A stretch of DNA of 46,172 nucleotides from Glomus cerebriforme. Lineage: Eukaryota > Glomeromycota > Glomeromycetes > Glomerales > Glomeraceae. The stretch lies in contig QKYT01000040.1 in assembly GCA_003550305.1 (NCBI GenBank), positions 39,659 through 85,830 on the forward strand, given 5' to 3'. Made by a program: the position numbers and the translations under genes. Within the stretch, counting starts at the first letter, position 1, and the number at the start of each line of letters is the position of its first letter. This document shows positions 1 through 9,710 of the stretch, piece by piece. The notes under the pieces are model-generated. The model saw only the letters and a list, made by a program, of their open reading frames with translations. It was not told where the DNA came from and ran no database searches.

Positions 1-697
1 AAAAATCAAACATATTGGGTAATTTACCTAACAAATATTCTTTGTTCCACTTTAGTACTTTATATATACTGTATCTGAATTTTGTTTAAAGAAAAATTGT
101 TATCGCAATTAACATGAAGTGATTGTCCGGTCGAGGACTAGTGGATGTGAAGGTGACCAAAAGATGATACTTGTTGGATGGAAGCATGATTTAAGTAGCC
201 TACGTACAAATGAGAAGATTCGTGTTGAGATAAAATAAAATGGTGCTACTGCTGCTTTTTTTAAAAAAATTATTTTTATTACTATTTTACACACTATATT
301 ATAACAAAATTTGTTTTTTTTTTTTATAAAAAAAGATGAATCTTTGAAACTTAAAATAAAAGCTATCAAAAGCAAGAACTAGAACTGTTTTTCTGTAAAA
401 AAAAAAAAAAAAAAATTTAATTAGGATGTTGTACTTGACACTGCGGTATAAAGTTTCTTTGTCGCTTGACCCGAATAAGTTAACCACAAGTTATGATAAA
501 AAATATCAATAATTCTTGCGATTCTAAACACACAAATAGCGCTTGCTTATTTTAATTGTAGATATACAGTAATTTCGAGTAATAATTTTAAAATTTGCAA
601 ATGGAGTTAAATGAGTTGAAATTAAATTTATAAACTCTGCATTCTGCAAGAAAATTTTAAAATGACTGTAATATAAGTTTTTAAGCGGTTTATTCTT
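1..697 (+). repeat. Duplicated 3' flank of family-A genes, copy 1
   Basis: This stretch matches 3826-4640 closely and in order. Shared landmarks include ttccactttagtactttata, catgatttaagtag, aaaatggtgctact, ctttgtcgcttgac and gcaaatggagttaaatgag, with small indels mostly in A/T runs. The second copy lies just after the stop of the family-A gene at 1947-3704. This copy is therefore probably the 3' flank of another family-A gene off the left edge. No credible gene is seen here; the open frames are AT-rich and interrupted by homopolymers. Confidence 0.85.
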
Positions 698-1873
698 AAG
701 ACAATCAGAGATTTATTATTGGATATTATACTGCTGCGTAATGTGTTAAAGATCTATCATTGCATAAAGTGATTAATAATTATTGCCACGTATATAATAT
801 AAACAATGTTACAAATCCTTTCTTTATAAATATATTATTTATCAAGTGGATTTGTTTAAATAATAACAATGCACAAATTGGTGTCACAAATTGCCTAAAT
901 TCTTTCATGCATTCATACATTTACAATGGCAATAAAAAAATAAACATTACGCAATTTTATTCCAATAAAATTTCTTATCAATTAAATGGAAATAATTAAG
1001 ATGAATATTCTTTTTATTTCGAATGTGGATTTAATATGTGATTGTAAATCTATAATATTAAACGTAATATACTTAGTGATTTTGTACAAAAATTTACGTA
1101 ATTTGGCCAGAATTATAGAAGGAATTCTCAAATTTGTTTAATATTCTAATGTATAAGGACGGGTTATTAAATCTGTAAAGTATTTTAATATTCAATATCG
1201 AGCTTGATGTTTCACGCGACCTAACCATGTCTTTCTTCTTTCTCGAATTACTTTCTCCAGTATCGAATAATAAAATTGCATTATAAAAAACATCATGTTA
1301 CTATACTTAAAATAACAGCATTAAAGTCAAAATATTATAATTATTATAATTAGATTATTAGATAAAAACAATATATAATAAAAGAATCCAAAATTTAAGA
1401 AAATTGCTAAATATCACCGCAGATGAGCGGAATTTTGGGTATTCCAGCCATTGCAATACTTTATTTTAATATTATCATTTTGTCAAAAATTATAGAATTG
1501 GCAGATGAATTTTTTATTTAAATATGATATTTTTATGACGAATATACAATATTAATTAAACTATAATGATCGCCAATTAAAACAAAAACTTCGCTATAAA
1601 AGCGAGGTGATTGTATAATATTTATTATGAATATTTTATTTAACAGAATTGGCACATTTCTTCCTATTTGTATTACTCTATAAAAAGTAAGATTAGACTA
1701 AACGGTATTATCTATCTATTCTTTGTCTAGTAAATCGCCAGTTCAACATCAGTGATGAATGAATATTAAAACGTGTAACATTATTGAATTGATGCATTGA
1801 TCACAAGACCGGATTATGCATTCGAATATTTGATTTGTAATAATATATGTATCAATGAACAATGCTCATAAAT
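698..1873. other. Intergenic, no gene seen
   Basis: AT-rich spacer ahead of the first family-A gene. A 79-codon open frame at 760-999 begins at TTG, has low-complexity Asn/Ile composition and no paralog in the window, so it is not called. No structured repeat stands out. Confidence 0.6.
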
Positions 1874-1881
1874 TATAAATA
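1874..1881 (+). promoter_or_regulatory. TATA-like box upstream of family-A gene
   Basis: The octamer tataaata lies 66 bases before the ATG at 1947. The same octamer occurs before two other family-A copies (7856-7863 and 14542-14549), which supports a core promoter role. In AT-rich DNA a chance match is quite possible. Confidence 0.35.
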
Positions 1882-1946
1882 AAGTTCATTTTTTTTCTAT
1901 TTTTTTTTTTTAAAAAAAAAAAATAATAATAATTATATTGAAAAAT

Positions 1947-3704
1947 ATGCATAAATTTTCTGACGAATTATATTGTAAAATATTTAAACTTATAGATACA
2001 CCTATTTCGCTTGTTCTTACAAATCGTAAATGGTATAATATTGCTCAATATCCTCACGCCCGAGCGGAATGGCTGATTTATAAGTATGGTAGATTTCACG
2101 CCTTGTTTCATGCAGTGAGGCTAGGAAGTGACTTCATAACAGTTGAAATTGTACAAGCTTTACTCGCAAAGAATGCAATTATTTCAAGATATTTTATACA
2201 ACGTTTATTAATGTACTTTGGCGCACCTGATGAATTACTTATTGATCTTAAAATCAAATATAATGTAAATCAAAACAATATTGATAGAATTCGTTCTTAT
2301 CAAAAGAAATTACCTTGTTCTTGGGCGGGTAAATTACCTTTGCCAATTTTTAATAAATTGATTATTGAAGGATTTAACATTTTTAAAGACCTTCCAATTA
2401 AAGGAAATGATATGGAACTATTCCATTATTTATCTGCTGGTCCTTTTATCATTAATGATGCTCCCCAAAAACTTTTTCAAAATCTTAAATATATTGAAGA
2501 TTTAATTTTGAATCAAAAATTTATACCTTTTCCACCTCGTCCAAATCCTATTTATGAAGATACGATAGAATATATGCAATTAATGAAAGCAAGGGCACAC
2601 GAAAGTTTTCCATCAAGAGATGGTTTCGAGAATAGTCGACAGCTTGATGTCATGGCTAGAGCAATATTAATTTATCCTGACTTAGTTAGTTTATGGAAAC
2701 AAATCGGATATTATGAAGTTTGTAATGATATTAATGAACTTGTAATTCAAGGAGCTCTATTGATTTTTTTTCCTCCTACTCCACCAGCAAATTGGGAATG
2801 TCCTACTGTGAATTCTGTCGTTGTCCGTTTAAGACAACTAATTAATCTTGGATTTCAATTAACTGAAACTGCCATGGAAGAAGCATTTTATGAATTTAAA
2901 CATAAATTAAACAAAATTGGAAATATTTTGATGAGTTCATTTCAAGAAATTCATGAGAAATCAGGATCAGAAATTGCTTTTTCTTGTCTTATTCGAACTA
3001 TTAAATTAGAAAGAGATCATAGAGAGTTCGATTTATTGGAATTTTTAATTGATTGGATTGATAAACCCGAAGAAGCTCTATATAATGCGTTAGAATATTA
3101 TAATGTCGGATTTAAATTTGATGTTGACTCAATTAAAACCACGGAAAAAATTCGATCATTATCAGTNCAATCAAATGTTTATTATTGGATACTTAAAAAA
3201 TTTGGACCAAANTCTAAAGTTACACAAAAATGTTTCGAAGATATTATTGAATCAAGAATTTGGATAGATTTAAAATTACAAGAAACTCCTGGAAGAGAAA
3301 TTCCAGAGCATCTCACTTNTCTTGCTTTTAATTCCATTTGTTCTATTTATCTTGAATTCTGNAACGAAAGAATTNCATTTAAAACAAATTATTTACCATA
3401 TTTACAACAAGCAAATGATAAAGAAATACTTAAACCATTTTTTGAAATAAACCTACCGATTTCATTTGGATTACAATTAAAGTGTGAATTACCTTTCGTT
3501 ATTAATTATGGCTGTACTAGACCAAAAGTTATCAATATTCAGAGAAAACTTAACGAGATGAATGATCAACCAGATGATAGTGAAAGAGAAGAATGGATTA
3601 AATCACTTGAAAGTTATGATCAGATTCCTGGTGTAAGTGGTGTCAGTGGAAATTTTAAAGTGTATATTGAAAATTTTCTTGATGAAATTTATAACCTTGA
3701 ATAA
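1947..3704 (+). CDS. Family-A F-box-like protein, copy 1
   Basis: Intronless gene of 585 codons. Residues about 4-45 look like an F-box: DELYCKIFKLI, then ISLVLTNRKWY, then a conserved Trp in RAEWLIYKYG. F-box proteins usually bind Skp1 and bring substrates to an SCF ubiquitin ligase; that role here is inference. The rest is helical, ankyrin-like in feel (ALFHAVRLG, VQALLAKNA, SRYFIQRLL), but no standard repeat is provable. The C-terminal half keeps family blocks such as CFEDIIESRIWIDL and FNSICSIYLEF. The frame stays open from a TTG at 1938, but ATG 1947 is the first Met and fits the paralogs' starts. Five single N bases (3167, 3212, 3319, 3362, 3375) fall in the conserved C-terminal part. 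Past the stop, a shifted frame still reads EADSSR, like the tail of the copy at 11319. Confidence 0.85.
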   Translation: MHKFSDELYCKIFKLIDTPISLVLTNRKWYNIAQYPHARAEWLIYKYGRFHALFHAVRLGSDFITVEIVQALLAKNAIISRYFIQRLLMYFGAPDELLIDLKIKYNVNQNNIDRIRSYQKKLPCSWAGKLPLPIFNKLIIEGFNIFKDLPIKGNDMELFHYLSAGPFIINDAPQKLFQNLKYIEDLILNQKFIPFPPRPNPIYEDTIEYMQLMKARAHESFPSRDGFENSRQLDVMARAILIYPDLVSLWKQIGYYEVCNDINELVIQGALLIFFPPTPPANWECPTVNSVVVRLRQLINLGFQLTETAMEEAFYEFKHKLNKIGNILMSSFQEIHEKSGSEIAFSCLIRTIKLERDHREFDLLEFLIDWIDKPEEALYNALEYYNVGFKFDVDSIKTTEKIRSLSXQSNVYYWILKKFGPXSKVTQKCFEDIIESRIWIDLKLQETPGREIPEHLTXLAFNSICSIYLEFXNERIXFKTNYLPYLQQANDKEILKPFFEINLPISFGLQLKCELPFVINYGCTRPKVINIQRKLNEMNDQPDDSEREEWIKSLESYDQIPGVSGVSGNFKVYIENFLDEIYNLE

Positions 3705-3825
3705 TCTAAAAGAGGTAAATGAAGCGGATTCTTCAAGATACCAAAATTCTATATTAATATTAGTCGATTTAACCTTTTTAAATTTTTTTTAAAGGGTAAT
3801 AACAAAAAAAAACAATTTTTCAAAC

Positions 3826-4111
3826 ATATTGGATAATTTACCTTAAAGTATTAAATGTTCCACTTTAGTACTTTATATACTGTATCTGAATTTTGTTTAA
3901 AGAAAAATTGTTATCGCAGTTAATAAAAACTGATTGTCCAGTCGATTAGGGCTAGTGGATGCGGAGGTGACCGAAGGATGGCACTTGTTGGTTGGAAACA
4001 TGATTTAAGTAGTCTAGGTACAAATGAAAGATTTGTGTTGAAGTGAAATAAAATGGTGCTACTACTGCTTTTTTTTAGAAAATTATTTTTATGTTACACA
4101 TTATATTGTAA

Positions 4112-4145
<34 letters not shown>

Positions 4146-4640
4146 NAAAAAAAATAAATCGCGAGCAGGATGAATTCCAATAGACCATGTGAGTAATTTT
4201 GTTGTTGCTTAAATTTTTGTGACCACTTAGCCACGATATACAAAATGACAAAATTTAAAAATTGAAAGCTATGTACCAAAAGAAAAAACTAAAACCGTGT
4301 ATTATTTATAAAGTTAGTTTGAAATTTTGTCTTTATTCGTAAAAAAAAAAAGAAAGAAAAAGAAAAAGTTTTAATTGTATTCATAAAATTCATAAAATTT
4401 CTTTGTCGCTTGACTCGAATAAGTTAACCATATGTTATGATAAAGAATATCAACAATCCTTACGATACTAAACCCATAAATAACGCTTGCTTATTTTAAT
4501 TTGAATAGATCGTCCGAATTGAATACAGTGGTTTTCGAGTAATAATTTTAAAATTTGCAAATGGAGTTAAATGAGTTGAAATTAAATTCATAAACTCTGC
4601 ATTCTGCGAAACGACTGTAAGTTTTAAACGGTTTATTCTT
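3826..4640 (+). repeat. Duplicated 3' flank of family-A genes, copy 2
   Basis: Second copy of the sequence at 1-697, beginning about 120 bases after the stop of the family-A gene. It contains an expanded T tract (about 4117-4145) running into A with one ambiguous base at 4146, where copy 1 has shorter A/T runs. The arrangement flank-gene-flank in one orientation is what unequal crossing-over or tandem duplication produces. Confidence 0.85.
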
Positions 4641-4893
4641 ATGTAAGATTAGAAAAATTATTTGATCAACGAAAAATCGAAGTTACTTTTGTTTTATTCA
4701 ATGTACACGACTTTACTGTGCTGTGTTATTGAGAAAATGCATAATAAATAATAGTTCACATATGTTTATAAATTGAAATATACCATAAAATAAAAGACTT
4801 ATTGTTTTAATAAATATAATAAATAAATAAAGATATAGAAAAAAAACCATAATACTACCAAAATAATTTATAAACAAAACCCAACTAAAATAA

Positions 4894-5446
4894 CTATAAA
4901 TAAAAAATCAATTTTGTTAAATATTGCTTTAAATGATGCTCAAGATTTTCCTTTTGACCAAAAGTAAAATCTAATCGTTCTTGTTCTACATTTTGTTGAA
5001 GTTCAATTCCAAGAAAATTTTTGTTCAAACAATTATCAATCAAAAGGGGAGAAACAATTTCGCACGATACCTCATAAAATCTGGCATCATATTGTGGTAA
5101 TAAAAAATAAATTCATTTTCATTTGATTGAATGTTATGTTCTTTTAATTTATTTAATAAATATGTAACAGTATCATAAGAGATTTCTTTACAATTAACGT
5201 AATAATGGCAAAGGTCATTTGGTGGCCGATAGAAAAAGACAATAGGATGAACAAGGATTGGTCGGTGCAGATGTAGTTTGAAATGTTGGTTGAAATTGCG
5301 TTTGTATACTGTCTAGATTTCCATTTTGAGAGGTCAAGTGAAAGTCGTTCACAGTGGATGCTTGTTCAAGACTAGATTGTGGGGAGATGGTAAGAGTGTT
5401 ATCATTTAGAAAAGTTTTCCGAGATAGAAACTTGAGTTTGGTTCAT
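4894..5446 (-). pseudogene. Broken family-E gene with two YxVxC modules
   Basis: Read on the minus strand from the ATG at 5446, the frame runs MNQTQVSISENFSK and stops. It resumes in another frame through a Ser/Thr/Gln-rich stretch (FQPTFQTTSAPTNP), shifts again into the first module (FYRPPNDLCHYYVNCK ... YLLN), then again into the second (FYEVSCEIVSPLLIDNCLN) and a tail ending FGQKENLEHHLKQYL. The two halves visibly repeat each other. At least three frameshifts make it a pseudogene. Introns do not explain the breaks, because the alignment continues without inserted sequence. Unlike the live E genes, its low-complexity arm precedes the modules, as in family F. The name E/F is used only within this annotation. 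Confidence 0.75.
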
Positions 5447-6013
5447 ATTAGACCTAGATTTAGTATGGATATAAAAAAAATTATTAAAAAATCAAAAAAT
5501 TTCCTTATATAGATAGAAGTCCGCAGCAGTTACTGGAAGGATTCCAATATCGTGAAACTTTTAATGTTACTGAAGGAACCCATATAATGAAACTCTAATG
5601 TTACTGAAGAAACACATATCATAAAACTTTACGTTATAAGGAGTACTCACTTTATGAATGAATCTTAAGCCAAAAAAGAACAATAATTTTTTACATATTA
5701 TAATGTCATACTTTTTATTAAAAAAAAAAAATTATTAACGACAACACGCCACTTTTATTTATAAGAAATCGGGTAAATTCAATGTATTTGGTGCACAATC
5801 TTTTTTTTATTCATTTATCTATTTTTTTTCATAATAATTCATTTATTTGTTTTGTGTTAATGAATTTTTAACTATGGATTGTGTAATGAATGCCGCTGTC
5901 ATACAAATATCTTTGTTTCATAGGAGTCTCTGGGCTCCGATTTTGATAATTTATAGATTTTAACACAGACTCTTCCTTGTACTGTATATGAATTTCTCAT
6001 TACAGGTAAGAAA
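5447..6013. other. Intergenic, no gene seen
   Basis: AT-rich spacer between a dead family-E gene and a family-A relic. Around 5555-5635 there is a loose short duplication (atgttactgaaggaacccat and atgttactgaagaaacacat). No coding content is supported. Confidence 0.5.
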
Positions 6014-6052
6014 AACCAGTCAGATAGTTGAATATCTCCTAACTGGCTGGTT
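6014..6052. repeat. Imperfect hairpin
   Basis: aaccagtcagatag faces ctaactggctggtt with two mismatches and an 11-base loop. It lies just ahead of the family-A relic and may mark where that fragment was joined. Confidence 0.5.
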
Positions 6053-6074
6053 TGGTTTCTTCTCTTTGTACAAG

Positions 6075-6180
6075 ATGCAATCATTATATGACGAGTTAGA
6101 ATAGAAATATTTAATTTATAGAAACACTTGTTCTCACTAACTGTAAATGGTATGCTATCTCTCAGGATTCTCAAGCTAAG
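6075..6180 (+). pseudogene. Relic of family-A N terminus
   Basis: An ATG is followed by QSLYDEL and then, across frameshifts and stops, IEIFNLI, LTNCKWYAISQD. This matches the family-A start (MESLYDELRIEIFKF ... LTNRKWYSISQD). Similarity fades after about 6180. Only the F-box-like start survives, with at least two frame breaks, so it is a dead fragment lying in the same orientation as the array. Confidence 0.75.
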
Positions 6181-6914
6181 AATAAAGAAAAATTGTCCGA
6201 TATCAAAACAAAAATGTCTACGCTAAGAAGAAATTTAACGTTTTATTTTTTAATTATTTATTTATTCCTTTTTTTTTTGGTAGAAATTATCACCTTTTAA
6301 ATTTTAATTGTCAAAATTTTGTGAACTATTATCTCTTGAAAAATATGAAAGAGTATTAAAATAATTAAAATAAAGGTAATTTTATGTCTTTTGCATTTTT
6401 TGTTGAATATATTTGGAGTAAAAGGTCAAATGAATATTATTCTCCTTCATAATTATTCAAATTATTCAACTAGAATATGCATTCTTACACTAGGGGACTT
6501 CGTCCCCTAAAGCCTTTCCTGTATTTGTCATATTAATGGGAATTGGCTTTTATACTGTAAAAACAATTAATATAATTGGATGTATATAATTAGATAATTT
6601 TGATAATTCATGAAAGTTCATTTTCTTTTGCAAATATTCTAACATTTCTATTTTGAAACAAAAAATTATAGATTTTGGTTTAATTCATTTTTAAATCTAA
6701 TTTCAGATGTGCTATGGTTGTATTTTTTGGCGGTGGGCAATTAAATTTGCAAATGTAATTGACAATATGTTACACTATGGCTTGGATATACATATAAATT
6801 GTACGATTTTATAAAATTGTTGTATATATATCATATTTACATTTGATCACATTTTAGATTTTCATTTATTTTTTTTTAAAAAAAAATTAAAAAAGTAATT
6901 TTAAAAAGGATTTT
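6181..6914. other. Intergenic with one small hairpin
   Basis: AT-rich sequence with no supported gene. A perfect hairpin lies at 6492-6508 (aggggac, loop ttc, gtcccct), GC-rich against its surroundings; its meaning is unknown. Confidence 0.5.
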
Positions 6915-7161
6915 GTAATTTATCGCCATGGCGATTTATAGTAATTTTGACGCCGGCGTGATATATAATGATGACAAATAGGATTTCACGATCAAAAAAA
7001 ATCCCGTCCCCAGAATATTTAATAAAAATGGAGAAAGGTGGGCGTGACGAGATGTGATACTAAACCTAATCACCTGACCCTAATCCTAACTCTAAACCCT
7101 AACCAAACCTTAATTCCAGCCAAAATTATTGGGTGCGATAAAACGCCATGGCGATAAAAGA
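6915..7161. mobile_element. Short inverted-repeat element with CGCCATGGCG ends
   Basis: Related ends face each other: atttatcgccatggcgattta at about 6919 and, inverted, cgccatggcgataaaag at about 7145-7161. Each end is itself centred on the palindrome CGCCATGGCG. The interior has no coding sequence but holds a degenerate telomere-like tract. It is probably a non-autonomous foldback element; the exact borders and any target duplication are unclear. Confidence 0.45.
7061..7109 (+). repeat. Degenerate telomere-like CCCTAA tract
   Basis: Contains taaacctaatc, gaccctaatcctaac, tctaaaccctaacc and aaacc, degenerate copies of CCCTAA, the complement of the TTAGGG repeat common in fungi. It lies inside the inverted-repeat element above, so it could be an interstitial telomeric scar or chance composition carried by the element. 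Confidence 0.45.
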
Positions 7162-7626
7162 TAATTTTCTTTTAAAAATACTTGTAACTTAATTTTAATA
7201 AATATTTATAATATTGTTTGTGTTTTCATATTAAAACAGTATTAAAAGGTAAACTTTTGAAATTTTTAACTTTTTCTTTTTATATATACAGAGAATTTAG
7301 AGTATAATTTCAGTACTTTTATTATAAGCAAATTATTCTTGCAAGATTAAGCAAAGATTTCAATGAGGTCAATTCTATTTGCAGTTAACTTTAGAGCGTA
7401 ATTTTAGTATTTGGTTATAAGTAAATTACTCTTAGAAAATTAAGCAAAGATCTTCATTGAGATCGATTCTAATACTTGAATCTAAATTTTCATAATTATT
7501 GGATTAATACTCATGGAGTACGTGCATTTTTCGCACTCTTAATTTTTCATTATTAGCTGTCCAAAGTCCAAACAGGCCAAAATCCTGAACCCAATATCCA
7601 AACAGGTCAAAATCCTGACAGATACG

Positions 7627-7757
7627 AAATCCTGAAATTGGCCCGCATTAAGCTTTAATGCTGCCCGGAATTAAGTTTCGGGATTTTTTTAATTAATAAA
7701 TCACGAATTATAATTCCGGGCAGCATTAAAGCTTAATGCGGGCCAATTTCGGGATTT
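7627..7757. mobile_element. Foldback element with 47-bp arms
   Basis: The left arm (7627-7673) and right arm (7711-7757) are inverted complements with one visible mismatch and a 37-base AT-rich loop. Key pieces are ggcccgcattaagctttaat and its complement. Two near-copies of ccaaacagg(c/t)caaaatcctga lie just to the left, at about 7570-7620. No coding capacity. It sits about 200 bases upstream of a family-A ATG and could affect that promoter, though this is only inference. Confidence 0.75.
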
Positions 7758-7855
7758 TGACTTATATATTGTAACATTTGAGAAGGTTAGGTTAACCAAA
7801 TCAAGTCAAGAGGCAAAAGATCAAATCTGTGCTTCCGATTTTTCCGGAATGAAAT

Positions 7856-7863
7856 TATAAATA
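7856..7863 (+). promoter_or_regulatory. TATA-like box upstream of second family-A copy
   Basis: The octamer tataaata lies 92 bases before the ATG at 7955, matching the octamer before the copies at 1947 and 14716. Confidence 0.35.
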
Positions 7864-7954
7864 CTGACCTATCAAATGAATATCACACATATATTAAGAA
7901 TGTACGCACAGTGTTTTTACTGATAGTTCTTTCTCTTGTTATTTTTTTGGTAAA

Positions 7955-9710
7955 ATGGAATCTCTATATGACGAATTGAGGATTGAAATATTTAAATTTG
8001 TAAATGCTCCTATTTCACTTGCTCTTACAAATCGTAAGTGGTATTCTATCTCACAAGATCCCCACGTTCGCGCAGAATGGTTAATCTATAAGTACGGAAG
8101 AGCTCATGCCTTATTTCACGCAGTAAGGCTTGGAAATAGCTTTATAACAAATGATGCTGTTCAAGCTTTACTTGCAAGAAACGCAACGATGTCTAGATAT
8201 TTTATACAACGTCTATTAATGCATTTTGATACTTATGATGAAAAACTTATTGAACTTACTCCTTGGGCTAGTAACCTACCTTCACCAATTTTTACTAAAT
8301 TAATTACTGAAGGGTATAATATATTAAACGACAAAGAGCTCACAACTAAAGGAAATGATATGGAATTGTTTCATTTTTTATCCGCAGGTCCTCTTGTTAT
8401 TAATGACGCTCCTCAAAAATTTCTTCAAAATCTTCATAATATTGAAGATTTAATTTTAAATAAAAAATTTATACCTTTCCCACCTCGTCCAAAATCTGTT
8501 TATGAAGATTCGATAGAATATATTCAATTAATGCAAGCAAGAACTCATGAAGATTATCCACCAAAAGATGGTTTTGAAAATAGTCGACAACTTAATGTTA
8601 TCGCTAGAGCAATATTAATACATCCCGATTTAGTTAATTTATGGAAAAAAATCGGTTATCATGAAATTTGTAGTGATGTTAACGAACTTGTCATGCAAGG
8701 TGCTCTTTTAACTTTATTTCCACTTACTCCACCAATCAGTTGGGCATGTCCGGTTGTGAATAATGTTGTCGTCCGTTTAAAACAACTTATTGATCTTGGA
8801 TTTAAATTAACTGTGACCGTTATAAAAGAAGCATTTTATTTATTTGAAAATAGATTAAATGAAATTGGAAATATTTGATGAGTGCGTTTCAAGAAATTCG
8901 TAAAGAATCAACATCCGTTATTGCTTGCACTTGTCTTACTCAAACTATTAGACCCGAAAGAAATCATAGAAAAACTAATTTATTGGAATTTTTAATTAAA
9001 AGAATTGATAATCCAGAAGAAGCTTTAGATAACACATTAAAATCTTATGACGTTGGATTTAAATTTGATGTTAATTCACTTAAAACGTTAAAAATTAGAT
9101 CATTATCAGTTCATTCAAATATTTATTACTGGATACTTAAAAGTTATGGCCCAAATTCTAAAATTACACAAACATGTTTTGAAGATATTATTGAATCAAG
9201 AATTTGGATAGATATAAAATTACAAGAAAATCGTGAATTGGAAATTCCAGAGCATCTTACTTCGCTTGCTTTTAATTCCATTTGTTCAATTTATCTTGAA
9301 TTCTGTAACGAAAGAATTCCATTTAAAACAAATTTCTTACCATATTTAAAATTAACAAACAATGAAGAAATAATTAAACCATTGTTCGGAATAAGTTTAC
9401 CAATCATATTTGGTCTAAAATTAAAGTGTAAACCTTTTAAGATTAATTATGAATGTGATAGACCAGAAGTTAAATTAAATAAGAAGAGAAAATTTAGTGA
9501 GTTTATGGATAATCAACTAAATGAGAAGAATGAAATGGAAAAATGGTCTATTAAACTTAAGGAAATGCATGATAATCGAATTCTTGATAATTTCGATGTT
9601 ACTGATGTTTTTAAAAAGAATTTTGAAAAATTTTGGGAAAGAATTATTTATAAATTTAATATTGCTCAATAATTTACGGAGACAGTTCTTCAAAAAGGCT
9701 GAAGCAATAA
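7955..9710 (+). pseudogene. Family-A F-box-like gene, copy 2, frameshifted
   Basis: Starts MESLYDELRIEIFKF with the full F-box-like N terminus. The frame stops at TGA 8876-8878, where the intact copy at 1947 reads aatattttgatgag and this one reads aatatttgatgag: one T is missing from a T run. The rest of the protein continues in the new frame to a stop at 9670-9672. A second lesion near the end is suggested because a further frame reads DSSSKRLKQ and stops at 9708-9710, matching the C terminus of the copy at 11319 (SSKRFKQ). It also lacks 22 residues in frame after KLIELT that the third copy has (NEHNVIQ...KKLRS). Otherwise the frame is clean and the KKRKF motif is kept. It could be a young pseudogene or, for the first break, a homopolymer error in the assembly. 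Confidence 0.8.

Noticed and set aside
760..999. 79-codon plus-strand frame
   Set aside because: TTG start, low-complexity composition, no paralog.
1938..1946. Earlier TTG starts for family-A genes (1938, 11304) and the F gene (41822)
   Set aside because: The first in-frame ATG is close by and aligns with the starts of paralogs.
5899..6174. 91-codon minus-strand frame
   Set aside because: Largely antisense to a family-A relic on the plus strand; no domain of its own.
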